From Brevibacillus_C sp046036945 (GTDB lineage Bacteria > Bacillota > Bacilli > Brevibacillales > Brevibacillaceae): a stretch of DNA of 64,000 nucleotides. This document shows positions 43,506-51,572 of this stretch, one piece after another; positions within the stretch are counted from its first letter, which is position 1; every line of letters begins with the position of its first letter. A program made the position numbers and the translations under genes. The notes below the pieces were generated by a model. It was given only the letters and a program-made list of their open reading frames with translations, had not been told where the DNA came from and made no database searches. The DNA is taken from the NCBI RefSeq assembly GCF_046036945.1, contig NZ_JBJQOQ010000006.1, positions 62,001 through 126,000 on the forward strand, given 5' to 3'.

Positions 43506-43868
43506 TTATCCCTTCAACAAAAACTGGTTGCCGTCCACATCTTCAAACGTCGCATAGGTTCCCCACGACATTTGGTTTGGCGTTTGCGAAAAGGTCACAC
43601 CGTTAGCCGACATTCGCTCATATGTCTGGTGAATGTCGTCGCATTCAAACACGATCGATGCCTTCTGCTCCTGCCAATTTTTCATCATCGCCCGCGGGTA
43701 CAGGACCAGACGAGACCCAGCCCCCTTGGGACCAACCTCGATCCAGTTGGCGGCCGGTCCCATCGGATGATTGGCATACACTTCAAAGCCTGCCTTCTGG
43801 GTCCAAAACTCCAGTGCCTTCTGCTGATCTTCTACATAGACAGCTACCGTCGCAATTTGTTTGATCAT
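43506..43868 (-). CDS. VOC family protein (glyoxalase/bleomycin-resistance fold)
   Basis: This 120-residue protein has a vicinal-oxygen-chelate fold: VAVYVEDQQKALEFWTQKAGFEV at the start, then WIEVGPKGAGSRLVLYP, and the second module DDIHQTYERMSANGV to FEDVDGNQFLL. A metal-site glutamate is present in EDVDGN. The substrate cannot be inferred. It is a single-gene unit. Confidence 0.88.
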   Translation of the reverse strand: MIKQIATVAVYVEDQQKALEFWTQKAGFEVYANHPMGPAANWIEVGPKGAGSRLVLYPRAMMKNWQEQKASIVFECDDIHQTYERMSANGVTFSQTPNQMSWGTYATFEDVDGNQFLLKG

Positions 43869-44018
43869 TTCATTTGCACCCCGCCTCTTCGTTGGTCATA
43901 CGACATCTCTCATTGTAACCAGCAGAGAGGATTGTAGTCTAGTCTAGAAGTTTCCAGAAACGCCAGGGCCAAAGGGAGCGTCGTTATAGGTAGAAACGTA
44001 AGAGAGGTGCCAAATCAG

Positions 44019-45023
44019 ATGAACAAGAGTCAATTGCTATTGTCCTGTCTCGCCCTGTCGTTGTCGCTAACCTGCGCACCCGTATTGGCCGCTGCCCCGT
44101 CTGATACCGTGACCGTACAAGTGGGCCAATCGATCGTCCCTACCCCGCCGGGAATTCATCTGGCCAACGGACAAGTTATGGTCCCCATCCGCTGGGCCGC
44201 TGAACAGCTGGGAGCGCGTTCGATCCAATGGGATGAGGCGACCCAAACCGTCACTATCACGACGAATGAGGCTTATTATCAGAAGTTGAAGCTGGATTCC
44301 TTTGTCTATAACGGCCTTCAGCCGCGTTCAGCAGAAAGGGAAGCCCAGATGTGGCCCCTGCCGGAAAAAGCAAAGAGCATCTCCTTGCCGCAGTTCCCCA
44401 GAAGGGAATTGCAGCTAAACCCGGAAGTGCCCAATTCCGGCCGCGGGATGACGATCACCATCAACAACTCGCCTAGTCTCATCTACAACGCCGAGACCAT
44501 CAATGACCATATCTACGTGCCGATGGATTGGATCGAAGCTTTGTTCAAAACCGAAGTCCAATACGATCAAGCAGCGAACAAATTAACCATCAAGGCACTG
44601 AATCAAGCAGAGATTGAACAGCAAATCAAGACGATCGAAGATGCGCTGATCCCTGACTCTCCGCAAGCCGCGATGAAATTGTGGGGACGCGGCGAGCAGA
44701 CCCGAAGTGCTGCCTTGCAATACGCGGCACTGTCTCCGGAGCTTCGAAAGCAGGCAGACGCCCGGCTTCGCGATACCTTCTGGGTCACCGGCTTCTCCAG
44801 CCCGTGGGTGGGTGCGATCACTGTGGAAGCCGAACAGCAGCGAAGCGACACAGCGGTTGAATACACGGTAAGCTTTCCGGAAATCACCTCGGCGGGGCAG
44901 CCGTACACGACTGCCATGGAAAAATTCGTCGTCGAAAAGCTCACCGTAGACGGCAAGGAAGGCTGGTATATTACCGAAATGCTGCAGGGCAGCCCTTATG
45001 GCATTTTGGCAGAGGAGGATTAA
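44019..45023 (+). CDS. Secreted protein with copper-amine-oxidase N-terminal-like (stalk) domains
   Basis: A 334-residue protein with a signal peptide (LLLSCLALSLSLTCAPVLAA). Two stalk-type modules follow: VMVPIRWAAEQLGARSIQWD with VTITTNEAYY, and IYVPMDWIEALFKTEVQYD with LTIKAL. The C-terminal part (about residues 205-334) may be a separate ligand-binding fold. ATG 44019 follows GAGAGGTG; a GTG at 44007 lies inside that site. It is followed one base later by a small gene, so the two form a unit. Confidence 0.8.
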   Translation: MNKSQLLLSCLALSLSLTCAPVLAAAPSDTVTVQVGQSIVPTPPGIHLANGQVMVPIRWAAEQLGARSIQWDEATQTVTITTNEAYYQKLKLDSFVYNGLQPRSAEREAQMWPLPEKAKSISLPQFPRRELQLNPEVPNSGRGMTITINNSPSLIYNAETINDHIYVPMDWIEALFKTEVQYDQAANKLTIKALNQAEIEQQIKTIEDALIPDSPQAAMKLWGRGEQTRSAALQYAALSPELRKQADARLRDTFWVTGFSSPWVGAITVEAEQQRSDTAVEYTVSFPEITSAGQPYTTAMEKFVVEKLTVDGKEGWYITEMLQGSPYGILAEED

Positions 45024-45024
45024 T

Positions 45025-45498
45025 TTGGAGAAAGAGTTAGTCAAAAAAAATGCTTTTTCAGCAGTCGGCGTGATCTGGCAGGGAACGTTTCAACAAGCTG
45101 CATCCGGCGAAATCAGGAATGTCATGGAGGAACTTCGCAGCCGTATCAAAGAAATTACGCAGGTAGTAAATCCTGAAGCAATTCTCGGGATTTCATTCCA
45201 TAATATTCCAAACGGATTCACCTATCATTTGTGCATGGAAACAACCGAAGGCGGCACGATTCCTGAAGGCATGCAGCGCATCGACATACCTGCCCTGACC
45301 TATGTCACCTGCAAACATGAGCGGGGGAAAAATGTAAATGACACGTATACGGACTGCTACCGGTGGATCGAGGAGCAGGGATATATCTTGCACGAATCCG
45401 AATACAAGCAGTTGGAGGTATATCCCGTCAGCTATCGCCCGCTGACGGACGAGCCGGAATTCATCATCATGATTCCCGTAAAAGAAGCACTCATCTGA
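45025..45498 (+). CDS. GyrI-like/AraC effector-binding domain protein
   Basis: A 157-residue stand-alone effector-binding domain of the GyrI-like superfamily. It shows IWQGTFQQAASGEI, the acidic ligand region IPEGMQRIDIPALTYVTCKH, YRWIEEQGY and the final IMIPVK. TTG 45025 lies six bases after GGAGG at 45014-45018, one base after the previous stop codon, so translation is coupled. Its last five codons and stop lie inside the terminator hairpin. Related proteins bind small amphipathic molecules. Confidence 0.82.
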   Translation: MEKELVKKNAFSAVGVIWQGTFQQAASGEIRNVMEELRSRIKEITQVVNPEAILGISFHNIPNGFTYHLCMETTEGGTIPEGMQRIDIPALTYVTCKHERGKNVNDTYTDCYRWIEEQGYILHESEYKQLEVYPVSYRPLTDEPEFIIMIPVKEALI

Positions 45499-45516
45499 TC
45501 AGATGAGTGCTTCTTT
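45482..45516 (+). terminator. Terminator hairpin overlapping the end of the coding sequence
   Basis: A perfect palindrome of about 34 bp (AAGAAGCACTCATCTGA and its complement), followed by TTTGG, includes the last codons and the stop at 45496-45498. It also lies 17 bp past the rplT stop on the other strand, where TTTACGGG follows, so it may act in both directions. Confidence 0.85.
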
Positions 45517-45532
45517 GGTATCGGCAGCGCGA

Positions 45533-45892
45533 TTATGCGTTTAATTTGCTTTTCGCTACAGTTGCCAATTCATTGAATGCTGCTTTGTCGTTGACAGCGA
45601 GGTCAGCCAGCATTTTGCGGTTTACTTCGACCCCAGCTACCTTTAAACCGTGCATCAGACGGCTGTAGGACAAGCCGTTGAGACGGGCTTGAGCGTTGAT
45701 ACGAGTGATCCACAGTTTGCGGAAATCGCGCTTCTTCTGACGGCGGTCGCGATACGCATACATCAAGGATCTCATGACTTGTTCGTTAGCTGTTTTAAAC
45801 AGACGATGCTTGGAACCAAAATAGCCTTTCGCCAGTTTTAAGACCTTTTTATGACGACGGCGTGTTGTAGTGCCACCTTTTACTCTTGGCAT
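45533..45892 (-). CDS. rplT: 50S ribosomal protein L20
   Basis: A 119-residue ribosomal protein beginning MPRVKGGTTTRRRHKKVLKL, with the basic N-terminal extension and the conserved YAYRDRRQKKRDFRKLWITR stretch. It binds 23S rRNA early in assembly. In Firmicutes it also represses its own operon by binding the infC leader, here at 46734-46962. Confidence 0.98.
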   Translation of the reverse strand: MPRVKGGTTTRRRHKKVLKLAKGYFGSKHRLFKTANEQVMRSLMYAYRDRRQKKRDFRKLWITRINAQARLNGLSYSRLMHGLKVAGVEVNRKMLADLAVNDKAAFNELATVAKSKLNA

Positions 45893-45990
45893 ACGAAACT
45901 CCTCCTGATCTGTCGAGCATGGCGGTCCATTGCCGGACGCTTAGGGAGCCATACTGCGTAAATTGGTATTGCTGTACGGATAAGAAAAAC

Positions 45991-46188
45991 TTACAAGTAG
46001 GTGATCAGCTGCTCTATGCGCTTTTGATCGCCTTTGGACACCATTGCGGATTTGCGCAGATGGCGTTTTGCTTTGGTCGATTTGTTGGCAAACAAGTGGC
46101 TTGTATAAGCGTGGTCGCGTTTCAGGCGGCCGCTACCGGTTCTCTTAAAACGCTTCGCTGCACCACTGTGGGTTTTCATTTTAGGCAT
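45991..46188 (-). CDS. rpmI: 50S ribosomal protein L35
   Basis: A 65-residue basic protein beginning MPKMKTHSGAAKRFKRTGSG, normal in length and sequence. ATG 46188 is preceded by GGAGGATTCACT. It lies 17 bp after infC. Confidence 0.98.
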   Translation of the reverse strand: MPKMKTHSGAAKRFKRTGSGRLKRDHAYTSHLFANKSTKAKRHLRKSAMVSKGDQKRIEQLITYL

Positions 46189-46205
46189 AGTGAATCCTCC
46201 AGTCT

Positions 46206-46733
46206 TCAATCTTTTTTGTTGTCCGCCTTCGGCGCCAGAATCATGATCATGCTGCGCCCGTCTATCTTTGGCTTGCGTTCGACGGTGGCGATATCCTCGC
46301 AGAGGGAAGCCACGCGTTCGAGCACCTGTTGACCGATTTCGGAGTGGGTAATTTCACGACCGCGGAAGCGGATCGAGCATTTTACCTTGTCCTCTTCAGC
46401 CAGGAACTTGCGGACATTGCGAAGTTTGGTCTGAAAATCGTGTTCTTCGATGTTGGAAGAGAAGCGAACCTCTTTAAGTTCGATGACCTTCTGATTGCGA
46501 CGCGCTTCTTTCTCCTTCTTCGCCTGCTCGTATTTGAACTTGCCAAAGTCCATGATTCGGCAAACGGGGGGCTTTGCGGTTGGTGCAACATTCACGAGGT
46601 CCAAGTTAGCCTCTTGGGCAATCCGCAAGGCCTCTCTGATTCCTACGACACCCAACTGCGCGCCATCCGGTCCAATCAAACGGACTTCACGAGCACGAAT
46701 CGCTTCATTCACTAACATCTGATCCTTGCTAAT
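46206..46733 (-). CDS. infC: Translation initiation factor IF-3 (ATT start)
   Basis: The true start is ATT at 46733, seven bases after GGAGGTG. The protein then begins with ISKDQMLVNEAIRAREVRLI (first residue read as Met), 175 residues in all. The first ATG in frame, at 46718, has no ribosome binding site. Motifs include the N-domain VGIREALRIAQEANLDLV and C-domain VKCSIRFRGREITHSEIGQQ. IF-3 discriminates against non-standard initiation codons, so an ATT start gives autogenous translational control, as known for other infC genes. Confidence 0.97.
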   Translation of the reverse strand: MSKDQMLVNEAIRAREVRLIGPDGAQLGVVGIREALRIAQEANLDLVNVAPTAKPPVCRIMDFGKFKYEQAKKEKEARRNQKVIELKEVRFSSNIEEHDFQTKLRNVRKFLAEEDKVKCSIRFRGREITHSEIGQQVLERVASLCEDIATVERKPKIDGRSMIMILAPKADNKKD

Positions 46734-46962
46734 AACTTGCCACCTCCATCAGCTTTCGAGAAGTGCTTACTTGACGTCTCATAGCTTTCGTTACCTAAAA
46801 AAGTGCGAACGCGACTGCGCCCGCACTTGTCTCACCCAGGCAAAAAACAATTGGCTCAAGGCTTCAACAGATAACCTGTCAACTTTCCCAAACTGGACGT
46901 CGATTCAGGTGAGAAGCAGGGCGCTTCTTCTTCATTCTCGAATGTGAAGTTAATACTGCTTT
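46734..46962 (-). promoter_or_regulatory. infC leader with attenuator (L20-type autoregulation)
   Basis: A leader of about 230 bases precedes infC. A strong terminator, AAGTGCG...CGCACTT followed by TTTTTT, lies at 46797-46828, about 65-100 bases before the ATT start. In B. subtilis, L20 binds the corresponding leader to promote termination. The position and operon content here fit the same control. The binding structure itself was not folded. Confidence 0.8.
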
Positions 46963-46966
46963 GTAA

Positions 46967-46995
46967 ATAATACAAGTATCTCAGGCATCTGTCAA
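46967..46995 (-). promoter_or_regulatory. Sigma-A promoter of infC-rpmI-rplT
   Basis: TTGACA (46990-46995) and TATTAT (46967-46972) are exactly 17 bases apart on the minus strand, just downstream of the thrS stop codon. Confidence 0.92.
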
Positions 46996-47018
46996 GACTT
47001 TGACGCTCCGACACTGTT

Positions 47019-48932
47019 TTATCTGTGTTCCTCGATTTCCTTCTTGATATCGGCGAGGAATTGTTCAACCGATTGCGCACCGAGGTCCCCTACGCCGCGC
47101 TTGCGGACGGAGAGAGTACGATCTTGTACCTCTTTTTCCCCGATGACGAGCATGTACGGGATCTTCGCCATCTGCGCTTCGCGGATCTTGTAGCCGATCT
47201 TTTCATTGCGCGAATCCAGTTCGACGCGGATGCCTGCCTGCATCATCTGCTCTTTCATCTCTTCCGCGTACGGCGCATGTGCTTCATTGATCGTCATCAA
47301 GCGCACCTGGATCGGCGCCAGCCAGGTCGGGAAGGCCCCGCCATAGTGCTCCACCAGTATTCCGATGAAGCGGTCAAGCGAACCGTACATCGCCCGGTGC
47401 AGGACGACTGGACGGTGTTTTTCATTGTCCGCTCCGATGTAAGTGAGGTCGAATTTCTCCGGAAACTGGAAGTCCAGTTGAATCGTACCGCATTGATGGC
47501 GCCGCTTCAGCGCATCGGTGATCTGGAAGTCGATCTTCGGTCCATAGAAAGCGCCGTCGCCTTCATTGATCTCGTAATCCATGTCCAGCTCGTCCAATAC
47601 GTTCTTCAAGGAGCGCTCTGCAATCTCCCACAGTTCGTCAGAGCCCATCGAGTCCTCCGGACGAGTAGACAGCTCTACCGAGTATTCGAAGCCGAACACG
47701 CTGTAAATGCTGTCGATCAGCTTGATCATCCGCTTGATTTCCGCCTCGATCTGATCCGGGCGAACAAAGACGTGGGCGTCGTCCTGGCAGAACGTCCGCA
47801 CGCGCAGCATCCCGTTCAGGGCGCCGGAGTATTCGTGGCGGTGCACCTGACCAAACTCGGAATAGCGGATCGGCAGGTCGCGATACGAGTGCATTTTGTT
47901 TTTATAGATCAACATGTGTCCCGGGCAGTTCATCGGCTTCAACGCGAATTTAACGTCGTCTACCTCGGAGAAGTACATGTTCTCATGGTAGTGATCCCAG
48001 TGACCCGACTGTTCCCACAAGCGCTGGTTCATCATGAAAGGAGTGCGCACTTCGGTGTAGTGAGCCAGTTCCTGCAGGCGGCGGGAGAACTGTTCCAGCT
48101 GATTGCGGATGGTCATCCCGTTAGGCAGGTAGAATGGCATTCCCGGCGCTTCCTCGGAGAACATGTACAGCTCCAGTTCCCGGCCCAGCTTGCGGTGGTC
48201 GCGCTTTTTGGCCTCTTCGATGAAGTGGAGGTATTCGTCCAGATCCGCCTTCTTCGGCCATGCTGTTCCGTAGACGCGCTGCAATACCTGGTTGTCGGAA
48301 TTGCCGCGCCAGTACGCCCCCGCTACGCTCATCAGTTTAAATGCTTTGATAAAGCCGGTGGACGGCAGGTGCGGGCCGCGGCAGAGGTCGAAGAACTCTC
48401 CCTGTTCGTAAATCGTGATCTCCGCATCCTCCGGCAGGTCGCGAATCAATTCCAGCTTCAGGTGGTCGTTCAATTCTTGATAAATCGCAATTGCCTCGTC
48501 ACGGCTTACTTTTTTGCGGCGAATCGGCAGATTTTCGCGGACGATCTTTTCCATCTCCGCTTCGATCTTGCCTAAGTCGTCGGGTGTGAGAGACTCAGGG
48601 ATGTCCATGTCGTAGTAAAAGCCGTCCTGAATCACCGGCCCGATGCCCAGCTTTACCTCTTTGCCATAAATACGCTTGATCGCCTGCGCTAACAGGTGGG
48701 CGGTGCTGTGGCGGTACACTTCCAAGCCGTCTGGCGAGTCAAGAGTGACCACTTCAACGGCGGCATCCTCCGTAATCGGTGTGTAGATATCGACCACTTT
48801 GCCATTTATTTTTCCGGCAACAGCCTTTTTCTTCAATCCAGGGCTGATCGATGCCGCCAGGTCTTCAATTGTACTGCCGGCCACCAGTTCACGAACGGCG
48901 CCATCCGGCAGGGTAACGTTCACATGTGCCAC
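47019..48932 (-). CDS. thrS: Threonyl-tRNA synthetase
   Basis: A class II synthetase of 637 residues. It has the N-terminal TGS domain (VNVTLPDGAVRELVAGSTIE), the editing domain with HLLAQAIKRIYG and CRGPHLPSTG, and the catalytic core with the zinc cysteine in MNCPGHMLIY, motif 2 RYSEFGQVHRHE and motif 3 GSLDRFIGILVEHYGG. The anticodon-binding domain follows. GTG 48932 lies nine bases after AAGGGAG; the longer ATG start at 48953 would overlap that site. Confidence 0.97.
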   Translation of the reverse strand: MAHVNVTLPDGAVRELVAGSTIEDLAASISPGLKKKAVAGKINGKVVDIYTPITEDAAVEVVTLDSPDGLEVYRHSTAHLLAQAIKRIYGKEVKLGIGPVIQDGFYYDMDIPESLTPDDLGKIEAEMEKIVRENLPIRRKKVSRDEAIAIYQELNDHLKLELIRDLPEDAEITIYEQGEFFDLCRGPHLPSTGFIKAFKLMSVAGAYWRGNSDNQVLQRVYGTAWPKKADLDEYLHFIEEAKKRDHRKLGRELELYMFSEEAPGMPFYLPNGMTIRNQLEQFSRRLQELAHYTEVRTPFMMNQRLWEQSGHWDHYHENMYFSEVDDVKFALKPMNCPGHMLIYKNKMHSYRDLPIRYSEFGQVHRHEYSGALNGMLRVRTFCQDDAHVFVRPDQIEAEIKRMIKLIDSIYSVFGFEYSVELSTRPEDSMGSDELWEIAERSLKNVLDELDMDYEINEGDGAFYGPKIDFQITDALKRRHQCGTIQLDFQFPEKFDLTYIGADNEKHRPVVLHRAMYGSLDRFIGILVEHYGGAFPTWLAPIQVRLMTINEAHAPYAEEMKEQMMQAGIRVELDSRNEKIGYKIREAQMAKIPYMLVIGEKEVQDRTLSVRKRGVGDLGAQSVEQFLADIKKEIEEHR

Positions 48933-48960
48933 TGTAAAAAACTCCCTTCTCATTCAAAAA

Positions 48961-49232
48961 TAATAAAAGCGCTTCATCCCCAAGGGACGAGCGCTTGTTC
49001 TCGTGGTACCACCCTAATTCAGGCCAATCCGCCTTTTCTACCAGGCAAAACGGGCCCCTCATCGAACGATAACGGATAATCCGACATGCCGATACTAGGT
49101 GTTCCGTTCCCGGCAGTGACTCAAAGGGGGTAGATCGTTGCACGCTCGCAGCAGGCTTGCAGCCAATGGCCCGCTTCTCTGTAGGCGGCAGGGCAACATC
49201 CGCGTCCTTCTCATCGTCTGTTCAGTATAGAG
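48961..49232 (-). promoter_or_regulatory. T-box leader of thrS (threonine specifier ACC)
   Basis: The minus strand carries a stem I with GATGAGAAGGAC, an ACAGAGAAGC motif and the specifier region CAACGATCTACCCCC, which holds the threonine codon ACC. The T-box AGGGTGGTACCACGAG follows at about 48998-49014. The terminator AAGCGCT...AGCGCTT with TTTTATT follows at 48964-48996. Uncharged tRNA-Thr would switch the leader to antitermination. This fills most of the 345-bp gap before thrS. Confidence 0.94.
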
Positions 49233-49241
49233 TATAAAAAC

Positions 49242-49271
49242 ATTATAGGGGATATGGATCGTTGAAGTCAA
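49242..49271 (-). promoter_or_regulatory. Sigma-A promoter of thrS
   Basis: TTGACT (49266-49271) and TATAAT (49242-49247) with 18-base spacing on the minus strand, immediately downstream of the ytxC stop codon. Confidence 0.88.
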
Positions 49272-49277
49272 GCAGGC

Positions 49278-50150
49278 CTAGTAAGTCAGGCAGTATGCGC
49301 AGGTTCGACAAAACGTCACCCGCTCGCCAAAAATTCCGCTGATCGTCTCGGCCAGGGCTTTTTTCCTATCGCCAAGGTGAAAGACGATCTTTTTGGGCGC
49401 CAGCGAAACGAGCACGCTTACCCAGTAATCCTCTTCCCGGCAGAGCCCGTCTGCCATGCCGAAGAGATCATCAAACTGCTTGAGATTGAGCCGCTGTCCT
49501 TGATCGTCAAAAATCCAGCCTGGCTGATCTTTGGGGAAGACGATGTGCACCAGTTCGTACTTGGGCTCCTGTACCGAGACGAAATAGCGCAGCAGGTTGA
49601 CAAACTGCTGGTATTCCTGATCCCGCAGGTACTCATCAATCCCGCTCTCCACTGCGTCCGGCAGTGCGGCCAGCTCCTCCTTTAGGCGAAACCGGACGAA
49701 GCCTTGAAGCACCATTTCATGATTTTCCCCCAGATATTCAAATACTTTCTTGTAGATCCTGGCCCGTCGAGACTCCCAAGGGCCTTCCGCCTCCGACCCG
49801 TACAGCACAAACTGGACGTAAGGAGAGATCACTTCCCAATCGGAGGCGTCAGCAAGGGTGAAATCCCGGCGCAAGATGGCCTGGATCAGCTCCGGTTCCA
49901 GGGTACGGACGATCCACTCTACTACGATCAAGGCAACGAACGAACGGACGATATCTTTCGCCCCCGCAGCGTATTCCTCTTTGGGCCAGCTGACAAAGGT
50001 AAACGCGTAGTAATCGCCGCGGTTTTCTTCCCGGAATTCTACGGTAACAGGGTCCGTACAAACCTGCTGTTGAACGGCCCGAACAGTTACGCGGAATCCC
50101 TCCTGCTGGGACTGCTGGTCATTCGGGAGGAATACGGATATCTTTTCCAC
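49278..50150 (-). CDS. ytxC: Putative sporulation protein YtxC
   Basis: A 290-residue cytosolic protein matching YtxC, which lies beside thrS in Bacillus as it does here. It has no enzymatic motif. Its C terminus has a CRTCAYCLTY cysteine cluster. GTG 50150 follows AAAGGAGGTG with ideal spacing; the longer ORF start has no site. About 110 bp upstream the minus strand has CATATACT with GTATAT 16 bases before it, loosely like a mother-cell sigma-E promoter. That fits the sporulation link but is weak. Confidence 0.85.
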   Translation of the reverse strand: MEKISVFLPNDQQSQQEGFRVTVRAVQQQVCTDPVTVEFREENRGDYYAFTFVSWPKEEYAAGAKDIVRSFVALIVVEWIVRTLEPELIQAILRRDFTLADASDWEVISPYVQFVLYGSEAEGPWESRRARIYKKVFEYLGENHEMVLQGFVRFRLKEELAALPDAVESGIDEYLRDQEYQQFVNLLRYFVSVQEPKYELVHIVFPKDQPGWIFDDQGQRLNLKQFDDLFGMADGLCREEDYWVSVLVSLAPKKIVFHLGDRKKALAETISGIFGERVTFCRTCAYCLTY

Positions 50151-50340
50151 GTTCGTCACCTCCTTTTTCTGCGAAACCTCTTGACGTGTGTCATCAAACA
50201 TGGATGTGACCGCTTGCGGCTGGCAAACCGGGCATGACCGTTTTGTGTAGTTACAGTATATGTCCCCCCTCTATCGATATACTTTTGAGGAGTTGGTAAA
50301 TAAAGCTTCGCCGAAGTCCGCCTGACGGCAAAAACGGCAA

Positions 50341-50364
50341 ACACCTCCCTGTAGCGGGAGGTGT
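50341..50364 (-). terminator. Terminator after mqnC
   Basis: A perfect 9-bp stem ACACCTCCC-TGTAGC-GGGAGGTGT is followed on the minus strand by TTGCCGTTTTTG, 26 bp past the mqnC stop codon. Confidence 0.8.
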
Positions 50365-50389
50365 CGGCCTAGCGGGTTATGTCTTTCGT

Positions 50390-51496
50390 TTAGTTTTGCA
50401 TCACAAAGTCGGTTTCGGCCATTTCGCCTTCCTGGAACACGCGCAGGATATCGTACTTGGTATTGCGCTGGGCCGGGATTTTGCCCGTTTGACGAATCAG
50501 TTCCAGAATGAGATTGGTGTTTACCTTGTAAGTGCACTTGGCTGCCGAGACGACGTTTTCTTCCATCATCGTCGAACCGAAGTCGTTGGCCCCGTATGAC
50601 AGGGACAGCTTGCCGAATTCCGGACCGACAGTCACCCAGGAGGATTGGAAGTTGGGAATGTTATCGATCATCAAACGGCTGATGGCCAGTGTTTTCAGGT
50701 ACTCTTCCGGCGTATTGTTGACCGCCTTCATATTGGTATTTTCAGGTTGAAACGTCCAGGTGATAAAAGCGGTAAACCCTTTTGTTTCATCCTGGGCTTC
50801 GCGAATCCGCATGAGCGAAAGCACCCGTTCTTCCATTAACTCGCCAAAACCGATCACCATTGTCGCCGTGCCCGGCAGCCCGGCTCGGTGAGCTGCTTTT
50901 TGCGTCTCAATCCAGTTTTTCCAGGATCCTTTCAAGCGTGAAATCTTTCGGCGGGTGCGGTCATCAAGAATCTCTCCCCCCGCTCCCGGCAGCGAATCAA
51001 GTCCGGCTGCTTTCAATTGTTTCAGCACTTCCGGGATGGGGAGTCCCGAAACCTCTGCCATCTTCTCTACCTCTGCGACAGAGAAAGAGTGCATGGTAAT
51101 GTCAGGAAAACGACGCTTGATATCTCTCAGCAGAGTCAGGTAGTAATCAAACGGCAAGTCGGGATTGGTCCCGCCCTGCATCAGGATTTCCGTCCCGCCA
51201 ACATCTACTGTTTCCTGGATTTTTTGTAAAATTGTCTCAGTTGGCAGCACGTACCCTTCACTTGAACCGGGACGCCGGTAAAACGCACAAAACCGGCAAT
51301 AGGTGTCACAAACGTTGGTATAGTTGATATTGCGTCCAATGACAAACGTCGTAATCGGCTCGGGGTGCCACTTTTGCATGACCTGGTTGGCTGCGTGGCC
51401 GATCTTCTCAACCTGGTCGCTCTCAAACAGCGCCAAGCCGTCTTCAAGACCCAGCCTTTCGCCGGCTACGGCTCTTTCTAATATTTTGTCTATCAA
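50390..51496 (-). CDS. mqnC: Cyclic dehypoxanthinylfutalosine synthase
   Basis: A 368-residue radical SAM enzyme of the futalosine menaquinone pathway. The cluster motif is CDTYCRFCAFYRRPGS (CxxxCxxC), followed by the GGTEILMQGGTNPDLPFDYY stretch and PGAGGEIL near the middle, all typical of MqnC rather than MqnE. TTG 51496 is chosen because a GAGAGGAG site precedes it. Its presence implies the organism makes menaquinone through futalosine and not through MenF/D/B. No other mqn gene is in the window. Confidence 0.93.
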   Translation of the reverse strand: MIDKILERAVAGERLGLEDGLALFESDQVEKIGHAANQVMQKWHPEPITTFVIGRNINYTNVCDTYCRFCAFYRRPGSSEGYVLPTETILQKIQETVDVGGTEILMQGGTNPDLPFDYYLTLLRDIKRRFPDITMHSFSVAEVEKMAEVSGLPIPEVLKQLKAAGLDSLPGAGGEILDDRTRRKISRLKGSWKNWIETQKAAHRAGLPGTATMVIGFGELMEERVLSLMRIREAQDETKGFTAFITWTFQPENTNMKAVNNTPEEYLKTLAISRLMIDNIPNFQSSWVTVGPEFGKLSLSYGANDFGSTMMEENVVSAAKCTYKVNTNLILELIRQTGKIPAQRNTKYDILRVFQEGEMAETDFVMQN

Positions 51497-51542
51497 CTGG
51501 ACCGCTCCTCTCTCCTTTTTTCTTCCCTTTTGATCGTAACAC

Positions 51543-51570
51543 AAAAAAAACGCCCTGCCTATTGGCAGGG
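51543..51570 (-). terminator. Terminator after the CotF-like gene
   Basis: CCCTGCC-TATT-GGCAGGG is followed on the minus strand by CGTTTTTTTT, directly beyond the stop codon at 51573. Confidence 0.92.
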
Positions 51571-51572
51571 AG

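Noticed and set aside
47025..48575. 516-codon plus-strand frame
   Set aside because: Exactly antisense to thrS, with a composition expected from the complement of a GC-rich gene.
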